From positions 87,674 to 151,673 of the forward strand of contig CAJTNI010000002.1 of the NCBI GenBank assembly GCA_910577945.1: 64,000 nt of DNA, given 5' to 3'. The notes under the pieces were generated by a model, which was not told the DNA's origin, did no database searches, and saw only the letters and a list, made by a program, of their open reading frames with translations. Positions 26,319-35,357 of the stretch are shown here, piece by piece (position 1 is the first letter of the stretch; each line of letters starts with the position of its first letter). A program made the position numbers and the translations under genes. This DNA is from an uncultured Christensenella sp. GTDB lineage: Bacteria > Bacillota > Clostridia > Christensenellales > Pumilibacteraceae.

Positions 26319-27521
26319 ATGAAAAGAATCATTACGAAAATGTTTTGTGTTTTTTGTGCCGTCGTGCTTTGCGTACTCGGTTTGGCGGCGTGCAACTCCG
26401 AAACGCCGACCGTCGGGCGCGACGGCACGTATTATCTGTACGAGAACGACGAATATGATAAAAACGATTATTTTGTTCTGAACGGCGACGAATGCAAGTT
26501 TGTCGGCGTTTTGGGCGATATGGAACTTAACGTCAAGGGCAGCGTCACGTTCGACGACGCGGCGGTAACGGCGGAGCTTGCGGTAAAGAGAGACGATACC
26601 GAGATTAAAATTATGCTGCGCGGCGATTCCGAAACGGGCGTGCTGCATTTTACCGATTTTATGGTCTACTTAAACGGCGTAAAGACGTTTTCCGAGAGCA
26701 ACAGCGTTTATTATTGCAAGGACGGATTTAAGCCGTCCGCTGTATTGCCGCCGCCGAGCGACGGTGACGAGGACGATATACCCGAGGTGCGCAAATACAC
26801 CGTCAGGTTTGTTTGCGACGGCGTACCCGGCGCGACCGTTTATCCTGTCGAAAAGATTTACCGAGAGGGCGATAAGCTGGAATATCCGCGTCCCGAAGGA
26901 TATGACAGCGGGGTCTATGCGTTTTGCGGGTGGTTCGACGGCAATAGGCCGCTGTATTCCGACACGCCCGTAACGTCCGATTTTACCGCAACTGCTAAGT
27001 GGCGGCTTATCGAGGATATAGACGGTTATAACGCCGGATTGTACGATTACGGCGAGCGCGGGCATTTGTACGTCCATTATTACCGCTATGACCATGACGA
27101 TGCGGAGGAGGGCGTCGAAGGCGGCGTCGCGCCGCAGTATAACGAAAAGATAAATTCCGACGTTTACGGCGATTGGGGGCTATGGGTTTGGTCGGACGGC
27201 GGAGAAGGCAGACTTTTTAACGCCATGAAAATCGACAAAAGCGGCGCGGTTTTCGATATAGACCTGAATGCGGTATACAACGACGGCGGTTGGGACAGCG
27301 TAAATAACAAGCCGTCGAACGAATCCGTGAGTTACGGCTACGAGTCTACCGACGTAATAAATTTCAGATTTGTTAAAATCGACTCTATGAATAACGCATA
27401 TTGGACGAGCGACGGCGGTAATTTTCATATAAAGTTGGGCGATTACGAATACTTTTGGAAATACCACGTGTTCCGTCCCGAGAATACCGAAATCTTGACG
27501 GAACGTTGGTTTGCATTTTAA
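26319..27521 (+). CDS. Lipoprotein with InlB/Flg_new-type repeat and pullulanase-associated (PUD/CBM41-like) domain
   Basis: The 400-residue protein has a lipobox LAAC (Cys25). Residues about 155-225 (YTVRFVCDGVPGATVYPVEKI...AFCGWFDG...TATAKW) match the Listeria-Bacteroides repeat pattern. The C-terminal part has HLYVHYYRYDHDD and YGDWGLWVWSDG...AVFDIDL, the pattern of the pullulanase-associated alpha-glucan-binding domain. A surface protein that captures starch-like glucans is the best guess. No catalytic domain is visible. GAGGGAG precedes the ATG. GC is somewhat lower than in the neighbours. Confidence 0.75.
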   Translation: MKRIITKMFCVFCAVVLCVLGLAACNSETPTVGRDGTYYLYENDEYDKNDYFVLNGDECKFVGVLGDMELNVKGSVTFDDAAVTAELAVKRDDTEIKIMLRGDSETGVLHFTDFMVYLNGVKTFSESNSVYYCKDGFKPSAVLPPPSDGDEDDIPEVRKYTVRFVCDGVPGATVYPVEKIYREGDKLEYPRPEGYDSGVYAFCGWFDGNRPLYSDTPVTSDFTATAKWRLIEDIDGYNAGLYDYGERGHLYVHYYRYDHDDAEEGVEGGVAPQYNEKINSDVYGDWGLWVWSDGGEGRLFNAMKIDKSGAVFDIDLNAVYNDGGWDSVNNKPSNESVSYGYESTDVINFRFVKIDSMNNAYWTSDGGNFHIKLGDYEYFWKYHVFRPENTEILTERWFAF

Positions 27522-27698
27522 AGCGATAAAGCCGCGAGGGGTTAGCACAGGACGGCATAGGCGCGTGCTACAATAACGGGTTCGGCGTGGACTGCGATTG
27601 CGCGCATACTGCGTATCGGTCGAAAAAGCCGCCGCGCTCGGCAGCGTTCAAGCGATACGGCTGTTGAAGGAATCTCGGGAAAATATGTAACGGCATTA

Positions 27699-27727
27699 AA
27701 AAACGGCGGAAAGTTTCCGTCGTTTTT
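27699..27727. terminator. Bidirectional terminator between the convergent PUD lipoprotein and AlkZ-related genes
   Basis: AAAACGGCGGAAA / TTTCCGTCGTTTT stem with one G-T pair, A and T tracts on both sides. Confidence 0.75.
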
Positions 27728-27775
27728 CGGTGCGTTTTTAACGAGCGCGCGTCGGCGTCGCGGGGCGCGCCGCGT

Positions 27776-28387
27776 TTAGATTGCGGGCGAGAGTATTTTG
27801 GCGCGCTCCTTTTCGGAAAACTCTTTTAGCGCTTTTGCGGCGCGCGCGCTTATCTCGTCGGCGTTTTCCCGCGCGGAAAGCGCGTATTTGGCGCGCACGA
27901 AATCGTACCCGAACACGTCTTCGGGGCGGTTGAGCAGCGCCGTGCCCATGCTGCTTTTTGCAAAGGTAAGGCACAAATACGTTTTGTTTTGCAGCGACGC
28001 GACCGCGCCGTCGAAGCCCTTTATGCCGAGCGATTTGTTGAGCGCGTACGACGGGGCGGGCTTGTCGCCCACGGCGTGCATAATGAGTGATTCGCGGTTG
28101 GGCGCTTTGCCCTCGTCCTCCAACGAGTCGAAGTCGTATCCGTCGCGGCGGAGCGCGCAAAGATACGGGAGCACTTCGAGCGATACGAACGTCGCTTTTT
28201 TGTTGACGAACCGCCCGTACGCGATTTTCAGCGAGTTGACCGCCTGCTCGCGCACGTACCACAGCGAATTGAAATTTATCGCGCTCATGCCCCAGGCGGA
28301 AAAGCCGTCGTCCGACCAGAACGGAAGAATACCGTATTCGTCTACCGCCGCTATTAAATCGTCTACCGTGTTTATCCTCTTGTCCAT
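27776..28387 (-). CDS. AlkZ-related protein
   Basis: The 203-residue protein matches the pattern of AlkZ-related small proteins (SLWYVREQAVNSLKIAYGRFVNKKATFVSLEVLPYLCALRRDGYDFDSL). AlkZ proteins are winged-helix DNA glycosylases that open interstrand crosslinks, but this small relative lacks the visible QxQ catalytic motif, so a repair role is uncertain. The ATG at 28387 has no ribosome site; it lies exactly 6 bases after a TAAACT -10 box, so the message is probably leaderless. Convergent with the PUD lipoprotein and divergent from the DUF815 gene. Confidence 0.65.
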   Translation of the reverse strand: MDKRINTVDDLIAAVDEYGILPFWSDDGFSAWGMSAINFNSLWYVREQAVNSLKIAYGRFVNKKATFVSLEVLPYLCALRRDGYDFDSLEDEGKAPNRESLIMHAVGDKPAPSYALNKSLGIKGFDGAVASLQNKTYLCLTFAKSSMGTALLNRPEDVFGYDFVRAKYALSARENADEISARAAKALKEFSEKERAKILSPAI

Positions 28388-28393
28388 GCGATT

Positions 28394-28422
28394 AGTTTAA
28401 CTCAAACCGCGCGTTTTGTCAA
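28394..28422 (-). promoter_or_regulatory. Leaderless promoter of the AlkZ-related gene
   Basis: Minus strand: TTGACA (28422-28417), 17 bp, TAAACT (28399-28394), then 6 bases to the ATG. Confidence 0.7.
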
Positions 28423-28429
28423 TTTTTCG

Positions 28430-28580
28430 GCGGGCATTTTAAGCCTGCGGCTTGCTACGTAGAACATAATACGGGCATAACTATTCGGGTGCACGGCAAA
28501 AACCTCGATAAAGCAAATACGCGGCATACGCCAAGCCTTTGGCTTGCCGACAAAAAACGCGCTTTTTCGCAAACTTTATT
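28430..28580. repeat. Small intergenic repeat cluster
   Basis: ACTATTCGGGTGCACGGCAAAA at about 28480 followed by CGGCATACGCCAAGCC/GGCTTGCCG palindrome at about 28522-28550, same family as the repeats before proS. Confidence 0.6.
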
Positions 28581-28583
28581 ATG

Positions 28584-28613
28584 TTGACAACGGCGTGACG
28601 GCGGTGGTATAAT
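28584..28613 (+). promoter_or_regulatory. Leaderless promoter of the DUF815 gene
   Basis: TTGACA (28584-28589), 18 bp, TATAAT (28608-28613), then 6 bases to the ATG at 28620. No ribosome site fits in between. Confidence 0.75.
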
Positions 28614-28619
28614 TTAATC

Positions 28620-29783
28620 ATGAACGAAACCCTGTACCTGCGATACAAAGCCGTGGCGGTTTACAAGCGCGTCGCCGAGCAAGCCGCGCCGCTTGCCGAG
28701 CTTTTGCGCGCCGATTCGGTCGCGCGCCGCGTCGAGCTGTGCGCCGAGGTTTTTTCGCGGGTGGCGGAGAGCGGTTTTACGACGACGGGCGAGTGGCTGC
28801 GTTCGCTCGTGCTCACCGACGACAACGTGTTCAGCCGCGCGGCGGCGTGCGGCGCGCGCATTCCCGACGCGGTCAAGGCGCAGGTCAACGGCGAGCTTAT
28901 TACGTTTAAACAGTTTTCGCTGTTAAAGCCCGACGATTTCGATTTGGGCGCGGCGGCTGATTTTGCGCCGCGGTTCGTGTGCGGCGGGTTTACGGGCAGC
29001 GTGTCGTCGCTGGCGGCGTTTTACGCGAAGAGCGGGTGCGGCGCGTTTGCGCGCGGCAATGCGTTCGTATACAAGGACGGCGGGCTGACCGCCGCCGCAG
29101 TCGAGCCCGTGCGCCTCGACGACCTCAAAAACTACGCCGAGGAAAAGTCGGAAATCGTGCGCAATACCGAAAACTTTATCAACGGCTTGCCCGCGTTCCA
29201 CACGCTTTTGTACGGCGACCGCGGCACGGGCAAATCGACTACGGTGCGCGCGATTGCCAACGAGTACCGCGACCGCTTAAAGGTTATCGAGCTTGCCAAG
29301 ACCGAGCTTAAAAGCCTGCCGCGGCTGCGCGAAAGCCTGAGAGGGTTCAAGCAGAAATACATTCTGTTTATAGACGATTTGTCGTTCGACGAGAACGACG
29401 GCGGCGCGGACGAGTTTAAGACCGCGCTCGAAGGCTCGCTGGACGCGCAGGCGTCGGACGCGCTCATTTACTGTACGTCCAATCGCAGGCATTTGTATAA
29501 GGAAACCGACAAATCGGCTATGCGTCACGCCGCGGACGAGGTGCAAGCCGAGCTTGCGCTGTTCGACAGGTTCGGGCTTGTGGTCACGTACATAAATCCC
29601 GACAAAGCCGAGTTCGTGGACATACTGCGGCAAATTTTGCGCTCGCGCGGCATAAAGTGGCGCGACGAGTACGCGCAAATCGCCGAGCTTGCCGCGCTCA
29701 AAAAGGGCGGGCGCTCGCCGCGCGCCGCCAAGCAAATCGCCGACCTCATTGAATCCACGTACGCCGAGCGCAGGAGCGAATAA
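28620..29783 (+). CDS. DUF815-family AAA ATPase
   Basis: The 387-residue protein has a P-loop YGDRGTGKST at about residue 197, Walker B ILFIDDLSF, and YCTSNRRHL...DRFGL with the sensor/arginine region of the DUF815 ATPase family. The N-terminal 190 residues are helical and variable, as in relatives. Cellular role is not established for the family. Translated from a leaderless transcript; its stop TAA overlaps the next gene's ATG, so the two are translationally coupled. Confidence 0.88.
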   Translation: MNETLYLRYKAVAVYKRVAEQAAPLAELLRADSVARRVELCAEVFSRVAESGFTTTGEWLRSLVLTDDNVFSRAAACGARIPDAVKAQVNGELITFKQFSLLKPDDFDLGAAADFAPRFVCGGFTGSVSSLAAFYAKSGCGAFARGNAFVYKDGGLTAAAVEPVRLDDLKNYAEEKSEIVRNTENFINGLPAFHTLLYGDRGTGKSTTVRAIANEYRDRLKVIELAKTELKSLPRLRESLRGFKQKYILFIDDLSFDENDGGADEFKTALEGSLDAQASDALIYCTSNRRHLYKETDKSAMRHAADEVQAELALFDRFGLVVTYINPDKAEFVDILRQILRSRGIKWRDEYAQIAELAALKKGGRSPRAAKQIADLIESTYAERRSE

Positions 29784-30802
29784 TGGGCGACGTTTTTCTC
29801 GACGCGCTGCTCGACACGCTCAAAATTTTGCCGTTCCTGCTCGTCATGAATTTGATTATCGAGCTTGTCGAGCACAGCTCCAAGGGGTTCGGCGCGCACA
29901 AGATTTTAAAGGGCGGCGGCGCGCCGCTTATCGGCACGGCGGTGGGCGTAGTGCCGCAGTGCGGATTTTCCGTCGTGGCGACGGAGCTGTACGCCAAGCG
30001 CAAAATCGCGCTCGGCACGCTTCTGGCTGTGTATATCGCCACGTCCGACGAGGCGCTGCCCATCATGCTGTCGAGCTATGCGGGCGTGACCAAGCTTTTG
30101 CCCGTGCTTATTATCAAGGTGTGCTTCGCGCTCGTCGTGGGGTATGCCGCGTTTGCCGTCGAAAAGCTGGCGGCGGTTGTCAAGGCGAAAAAGCGCGAGC
30201 AAGCGAGCGGCGCAGGCGCGAGCGAGCATGCCGACGCGCATGAGCATGAGCACGAGCACGGGCGTGAAAGCGAGAATGTCGACGCGCACGGTCACGACGC
30301 CGCGCCCGACGGGTGCGCGCATATACGCGGCTGCCACCGCCATTCGATTGAGGGCGAGCAAACGGCTGTCGGCGAGAACGCCACAAGGCGGCAAAAAGCG
30401 GCGCGCGTGTTCCGCGAGTATATCGAGCACCCGCTCGTTCATACCGCAACGGTCATACTTTTTATCTTTGTCGTCAACGTGGTTTTCGGCGTGCTCGTAT
30501 ATTACGTGGGCGAGCAAAGGATTGCCGATTTTATTAAATCGACGGGGTATTTGCAGCCGCTCGTCGCCGCGCTCGTCGGGCTTATACCCAACTGCGCCGC
30601 GTCCGTCGTTATTACCGAGCTGTACGTCGTGGGCGGGCTCAATCTGGGCGGCGCGGTCGCGGGTCTGTGCATGGGCGCGGGTATCGGCTACGCCGTGCTC
30701 GTCAAGCAAAACCGACCGATAAAAAACACCGTCGCGGTAATAATAATCATGTACGCGCTGTCCGCGCTATTGGGCGTGTGCGTGACTGCGTGCGGGTATT
30801 GA
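29783..30802 (+). CDS. Putative manganese/metal efflux transporter with His-rich loop
   Basis: The 339-residue integral membrane protein shows two homologous halves, each with a P-x-C motif in a helix: VVPQCGFSVVATELY and LIPNCAASVVITELYVVGG. This matches the family annotated as putative manganese transporter (arsenic-efflux superfamily). Between the halves lies a loop of about 60 residues with HADAHEHEHEHGRE, AHGHD and HIRGCHRH, a likely metal sensor or chelating loop. It overlaps the ATPase gene by one base, suggesting joint function. Confidence 0.8.
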   Translation: MGDVFLDALLDTLKILPFLLVMNLIIELVEHSSKGFGAHKILKGGGAPLIGTAVGVVPQCGFSVVATELYAKRKIALGTLLAVYIATSDEALPIMLSSYAGVTKLLPVLIIKVCFALVVGYAAFAVEKLAAVVKAKKREQASGAGASEHADAHEHEHEHGRESENVDAHGHDAAPDGCAHIRGCHRHSIEGEQTAVGENATRRQKAARVFREYIEHPLVHTATVILFIFVVNVVFGVLVYYVGEQRIADFIKSTGYLQPLVAALVGLIPNCAASVVITELYVVGGLNLGGAVAGLCMGAGIGYAVLVKQNRPIKNTVAVIIIMYALSALLGVCVTACGY

Positions 30803-30841
30803 TGCCGCAAGCGCGTCGCGCGAACGAGGTTGAACGTATCC

Positions 30842-30870
30842 TTGACAAATCGCGCGGGGCGTATTATAAT
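30842..30870 (+). promoter_or_regulatory. Leaderless promoter of dnaX
   Basis: TTGACA (30842-30847), 17 bp, TATAAT (30865-30870), then GTAAGC and the ATG at 30877. Confidence 0.8.
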
Positions 30871-30876
30871 GTAAGC

Positions 30877-32835
30877 ATGGCAACGCTATATCGGAAATAC
30901 AGGTCGCAGACCTTTGATGACGTTATCGGTCAAGCCCCGATAATAACCACGCTCACCAATCAAATCAAGCTGGGCAGGATAGGTCACGCCTATCTGTTTA
31001 CGGGCAGCCGAGGCGTGGGCAAGACGTCGTGCGCGCGTATTTTTGCACGCGCGGTCAACTGTCTCAGCCCGCAAAACGGCAGCCCTTGCGGCAAGTGCGA
31101 GGCGTGCAAAGCGCTCGCCGCCGACAGCGTGGATATTATCGAGATGGACGCCGCGTCCAACAACGGCGTGGACGACGCGCGCGACATTCGCGAAAAGGTC
31201 AAGTACGCGCCCGTTTCGTGCAAGTACAAGGTCTATATTATAGACGAGGTGCACATGCTGACGGGCGGCGCGTTCAACGCGCTGTTAAAGACCATCGAAG
31301 AACCGCCCGAGCACGTTATTTTCATACTTGCCACCACCGAGCCGCAAAAGCTGCCGCAGACCATACTGTCGCGGTGCATTCGGTTCGACTTTAAGCTTGT
31401 TTCCGCCGAGGAGCTCGCCAAGCACGTTGCGCGTATCTACGACGCGGAAGGCGTCAAGTACGCGCCCGACGCGGTGGAGGAAATCGCGCGGCTGGGCGAG
31501 GGGTCGGTGCGCGACGCGCTGTCCATTGCCGACACGCTCATGTCCGCCGCCGACGTTATTACGCACGAGGTGGTGCTCACGCTCACGGGTGCGGGCGATT
31601 CCGCGGGCATTGCCGCGCTGTTCGACCGCACCGCGGCGCGCGACGTGGCGGGCGCGCTCAACGCAATCGACGGGTTTGCGAAAAACGGCAAATCCATGGC
31701 GGCGGTCGCGGGGCAGCTCACTGACTATGCGCGCAACGTTTTGGTCGTAAAGTCGGTGGGCAAAGCGGCAATCGGGAACGGGCTTGTCAACGTGGACCGC
31801 GACACCGCGGCGCGCATCGAGAGCTCGGCGGAAAAGTTTTCCGTAAGGGATATTTCGCGCATACTCGAAAGCTTCGGCGCGGCGGAGAGCGGGCTTAAAT
31901 ATTCGGTCAATCCGCGCGTTTATTTGGAGACCGCCGTCGTCAAGCTGATTTGCGGCTCGGACAGAGAGGACGAGCTGCTCAAACGAATAATCGCGCTCGA
32001 AAAGAACTCCGCCGTATCGGCGGAGCAAAAAAAAAATAACCAATCAATAACGGACGCGCCGCCCGCCGAAGCGGCTAGCGCGCCGCGTTCGTCGACCGTC
32101 GCTAAGGACGCGGCTAGCGCGGTTTCTCAGCCCGCTCCGAGCACGTCGTCCGTACAGCCTGTCCCGCCTGCGCGCAATGCCGCGCCGAGCGCGCCGCCGC
32201 GCGCCGACTACGACGGGTATATACCCGAGCCGCCGCCCGAGCCGAACGATTACTGCGAGCCGAGTCCGAGCGTTGCGCCCAAGCGCGTCGCCGATACGGG
32301 TGTTCAATCCGCGCCGCGCGGGTTTGCCCGTGCCGTGCCGAAAAGCGGCGTAAGCGAGCGCGCAGGCGCAGCCGATACCGTGCGCGCGTCGGCGACCGCG
32401 CCGACTGCGCCTCCGCCCGTTCCGCGAACCGTGCAAAGCGCGCACGCCGTCAAGCCGCCCGATACGTGCGAGGTGAAGAGCGCGGACGAGGGCGAGTTTA
32501 TGCACCTCAGCGCGACGGGCATTACGGGCATGGCGCTGTTCGGCAAGCTGGTGACTTTTTTGCGCAAGCGCGCCGACAGTCCGCACGCGGCGCGGGCGAG
32601 GGAGCTTTTGTCGCGTGGCGTGCAGGTAAAAGAGCGCGATGATTTCATTGCCTTTATCGCGCCCGACGATTGCTTTCTTTCGCTCGGCGACGAGTCCGTG
32701 CTCGGCGAGCTTAACGCCGCGCTCGACTCGTGCGGTATAGAAAAGCGCGCCAAGGCGGAGCGTACCGACGAGAGCTTGATGGCGGATGATATCGAGCGGG
32801 GGAGGGTGTTGTTTGGCAAAGACGGTATTCTTTGA
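30877..32835 (+). CDS. dnaX: DNA polymerase III subunit tau/gamma
   Basis: Clamp-loader ATPase and replisome organiser. The full-length product has 652 residues. Residues 1-370 are the AAA core: MATLYRKYRSQTFDDVIGQ, P-loop GSRGVGKT (about 42), zinc cysteines CLSPQNGSPCGKCEAC, Walker B IIDEVHML and the TILSRCIRFD sensor. A Pro/Ala/Ser-rich linker follows, then a tau-type C-terminal domain. At codons 384-387 an A10 run preceded by a perfect 8-bp hairpin would give an immediate TAA on a one-base slip, yielding a 387-residue gamma-like form. The ATG at 30877 is chosen because it lies 6 bases after the -10 box and the family begins there. The TGA stop lies inside the border of composite element B. 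Confidence 0.96.
   Translation: MATLYRKYRSQTFDDVIGQAPIITTLTNQIKLGRIGHAYLFTGSRGVGKTSCARIFARAVNCLSPQNGSPCGKCEACKALAADSVDIIEMDAASNNGVDDARDIREKVKYAPVSCKYKVYIIDEVHMLTGGAFNALLKTIEEPPEHVIFILATTEPQKLPQTILSRCIRFDFKLVSAEELAKHVARIYDAEGVKYAPDAVEEIARLGEGSVRDALSIADTLMSAADVITHEVVLTLTGAGDSAGIAALFDRTAARDVAGALNAIDGFAKNGKSMAAVAGQLTDYARNVLVVKSVGKAAIGNGLVNVDRDTAARIESSAEKFSVRDISRILESFGAAESGLKYSVNPRVYLETAVVKLICGSDREDELLKRIIALEKNSAVSAEQKKNNQSITDAPPAEAASAPRSSTVAKDAASAVSQPAPSTSSVQPVPPARNAAPSAPPRADYDGYIPEPPPEPNDYCEPSPSVAPKRVADTGVQSAPRGFARAVPKSGVSERAGAADTVRASATAPTAPPPVPRTVQSAHAVKPPDTCEVKSADEGEFMHLSATGITGMALFGKLVTFLRKRADSPHAARARELLSRGVQVKERDDFIAFIAPDDCFLSLGDESVLGELNAALDSCGIEKRAKAERTDESLMADDIERGRVLFGKDGIL
32007..32036 (+). 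promoter_or_regulatory. dnaX slippage signal: hairpin plus A10
   Basis: CTCCGCCG (32007-32014) and CGGCGGAG (32018-32025) form a perfect 8-bp stem with a TAT loop, then C and ten A (32027-32036), then TAA out of frame. Inserting one A gives CAA AAA AAA AAA TAA; losing one A gives a stop five codons later. Confidence 0.7.
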
Positions 32836-32959
32836 GCGCGTATGCATCGGCGGATACGGGCTACGAGCGGGCGCGCCCCCTCGGTCATGTAGGTGGTTCT
32901 ACACTCCCTTCGGGGGCTTGCCGCCTGTTGCCCGTCTGCGCCGCGCCTACGCGCTCAAA
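32831..32959. repeat. Composite fold-back intergenic element B (after dnaX)
   Basis: TTTGAGCGCGTA (32831-32842) is the inverted complement of TACGCGCTCAAA (32948-32959); inner arms ACGGGC/GCCCGT also pair. The apical hairpin TGTAGGTGGTTCTACA lies at 32888-32903. The dnaX TGA is the TGA of TTTGAGCG. Confidence 0.75.
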
Positions 32960-33250
32960 GGCTTTAACTGTAATTTGGGCGCGCCTTGCTTTCCTTGCCC
33001 GCGCGTAGTTTAATGTAAAGCGACAACTATGTGCATGTATATCGTCTTTGGCGATGCGCGCCGCGGGTCTCCGCGCTCAGAGGCTTGGACGGTCGATTTG
33101 GGCTTGGTTACGTAGGGTGGTTTTACACTCACGTCGGGGGCTTGCCGCCTGTTGCCCGTCGCGCGCGTAGTTTAATGTAAAGCGACAACTATGTGCATGT
33201 ATATCGTCTTTGGCGATGCGCGGCGCGTAGAAAAATTGTCAGTCCCCAAC
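32960..33250 (+). repeat. 60-bp repeat copies and second apical hairpin before nadE
   Basis: Two almost identical copies of GCGCGTAGTTTAATGTAAAG...ATCGTCTTTGGCGATG (about 33001 and 33166) flank another hairpin GTAGGGTGGTTTTAC (33112-33126) of the same apical type. No gene. Confidence 0.75.
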
Positions 33251-33251
33251 A

Positions 33252-33280
33252 TTGCGCAAGCATTTTTCGCGCAAGATAAT
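33252..33280 (+). promoter_or_regulatory. Probable nadE promoter
   Basis: TTGCGC (33252-33257), 17 bp, GATAAT (33275-33280). Leader of about 70 bases without obvious structure. Confidence 0.45.
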
Positions 33281-33354
33281 TTAGCTGCGGCGTGTGCCGC
33301 AAATCCGTTTGTTAGCTATTCGCAACGATTTAACGCTTTGTATTCGGAGTATTT

Positions 33355-35181
33355 ATGAAATACGGTATTGTAAAGGTTGCGGCGTGTACGCCGACCGTCA
33401 AGTTGAACAATCCCGCGCACAATGCGGGCGAGTTAATCGCGGGCATGAAAAAGCTGGCGGCGGAGGGCGCGGAAATCGTCGTGTTCCCCGAGCTGTGCCT
33501 GTGCGGCTACACCGCTATGGATTTGCTGTTCACGCGCGAGCTTTTGGACGGCTGCGTAGCCGCTATTCGCAAGGTTGCCGCCGCCGCGCCCAAGCACATG
33601 CTCGCTTTTTTCGGCGCGCCAATCGCGCACGAGGGGCGCTTGTATAACTGCGCCGTCGCGGTTTCCGACGGCAGGCTTTTGGGGCTTGTTCCCAAAACCG
33701 AGCTGCCCGATTACGGCGAGTTTTACGAGAAACGGTATTTCACGCCTGCGTTCGACGGCGTGCAAACCGTCGAGGCGTTGGGCGCGCCCATGGGCAAGCT
33801 GATATTCAAATGCGGCTCGCACGCCAATCTTGTCGTGGGCTGCGAGATTTGCGAGGATATGTGGACGGACGTGCCGCCGTCGGTCGAGCTTTGCCGTGCG
33901 GGCGCGAACGTTATAGTCAATCTTTCCGCGTCCGACGAGACCGTCGGCAAAGCCGAATACCGCCGTCAACTCGTGTGCGGCGTGTCGGGCAGACAGCACT
34001 GCGCGTACATTTACGCCGATGCGGGCGCGGGCGAGTCCGTCACCGACTTGGTGTTTTCTGGGCATAACATCATCGCCGAAAACGGCGGCATAGTCGCCGA
34101 GAGCGCGCCGTTCGGCGCGGGGCTTGCCGTATCCGAAATCGACGTCGAAAAGCTGGACGTCGAGCGGCGCAGAATAGGCGTGAAGCCCGCGACGCAGGCG
34201 TTTGCCGCCGTAGAATTTTCGCTCGGCGACGGGCTGACGCTGTCCGCGCCGCCGCCCAAATATCCGTTTGTGCCCGACGAGCGCAACGAGACCGCGCGCC
34301 GAGCCGAGCTGATATTGACTATGCAGGCGCATGCGCTGCGGTCGAGGTTCGACGCGATTAAGTGTAAGACGGCGGTCGTCGGCGTGTCCGGCGGGCTCGA
34401 TTCCGCGCTCGCGCTGTTGGTATGCAATCGCGCGCTCGACGCTAAGCGTATCACGCCCGTGACTATGCCGTGCTTTGGCACGACCGATAAGACGCGCGGC
34501 AACGCCGAAGCTCTGTGCGCCGCGCTCGGACTCAAACTTTTGACCGTGGATATCAAAGACACCGTGTCGTCGCACCTTGCCGATTTAAAGCACGAGGACA
34601 GGGACGTCACGTACGAAAACGCGCAGGCGCGCACGCGCACGATGACGCTGTTCGACCTCGCCAACAAGACGGGCGGGCTTGTCGTCGGCACTGGCGATTT
34701 GAGCGAGCTGGCGCTCGGCTGGGCGACCTATAACGGCGACCACATGTCGTCGTACGGCGTGAACGCGGGCGTGCCCAAAACGCTCGTCAAGTACCTCGTG
34801 CGCTACGAGGCGGAGCGGCTCGGCGGCAAGGCGCAAGCCGCGTTGACCGATATATTGAACACCGATATTTCACCCGAGCTGCTGCCGCCCGAGGACGGCA
34901 AAATCGCGCAAAAGACCGAGGATATTTTGGGTAAGTACGATTTGCTCGATTTCATTCTTTACTACTATTGCCGTTACGGGTTTGCGCGCGAAAAAATCGA
35001 GTTTTTGCTGCGCGCGGCGTTCGTCGGCGTAGACGGGAAAGAAATCGAGCGCGCGCTCGACACGTTCTACAAGCGGTTTTTCTCCAACCAATTCAAGCGG
35101 TCGTGCTTGCCCGACGGCGTGAAAATCGGGTCGGTGTCGCTCTCGCCGCGCGGAGATTGGCGTATGCCCAGCGATATCTAA
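33355..35181 (+). CDS. nadE: Glutamine-dependent NAD+ synthetase
   Basis: Last step of NAD synthesis, amidating deamido-NAD with glutamine nitrogen. The 608-residue protein has the N-terminal nitrilase-type glutaminase with Glu in VFPELCLCGY (about 46), Lys in VPKTELPDYGEFYEKR (about 115) and Cys in CEICEDMW (about 166), and the C-terminal synthetase with P-loop GVSGGLDSAL. The length is slightly shorter than the 640 typical of Clostridia. CGGAG lies 5 bases before the ATG. Confidence 0.95.
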   Translation: MKYGIVKVAACTPTVKLNNPAHNAGELIAGMKKLAAEGAEIVVFPELCLCGYTAMDLLFTRELLDGCVAAIRKVAAAAPKHMLAFFGAPIAHEGRLYNCAVAVSDGRLLGLVPKTELPDYGEFYEKRYFTPAFDGVQTVEALGAPMGKLIFKCGSHANLVVGCEICEDMWTDVPPSVELCRAGANVIVNLSASDETVGKAEYRRQLVCGVSGRQHCAYIYADAGAGESVTDLVFSGHNIIAENGGIVAESAPFGAGLAVSEIDVEKLDVERRRIGVKPATQAFAAVEFSLGDGLTLSAPPPKYPFVPDERNETARRAELILTMQAHALRSRFDAIKCKTAVVGVSGGLDSALALLVCNRALDAKRITPVTMPCFGTTDKTRGNAEALCAALGLKLLTVDIKDTVSSHLADLKHEDRDVTYENAQARTRTMTLFDLANKTGGLVVGTGDLSELALGWATYNGDHMSSYGVNAGVPKTLVKYLVRYEAERLGGKAQAALTDILNTDISPELLPPEDGKIAQKTEDILGKYDLLDFILYYYCRYGFAREKIEFLLRAAFVGVDGKEIERALDTFYKRFFSNQFKRSCLPDGVKIGSVSLSPRGDWRMPSDI

Positions 35182-35318
35182 TCGAATATCGGTTAGCGAT
35201 AAATTACGCGGCTTGCGGCGTTGTCGAAACTCGGCGACGCCGTTTTTGCATGCCGACTTTTTCAAGAGCGTCGCTAAACGTATTCGAAAATTTCTTCCGA
35301 AAAATTTCGCGCGTTCGC

Positions 35319-35347
35319 TTGACAAAGATAAAAGGCAGGTTTATAAT
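35319..35347 (+). promoter_or_regulatory. feo operon promoter
   Basis: TTGACA (35319-35324), 17 bp, TATAAT (35342-35347): full consensus, directly followed by a pair of direct repeats. Confidence 0.8.
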
Positions 35348-35357
35348 AAGACAGTCG

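Noticed and set aside
30667..30876. Upstream extended start of dnaX
   Set aside because: It overlaps the transporter gene and the dnaX promoter; conserved homology begins at MATLYRKYR.
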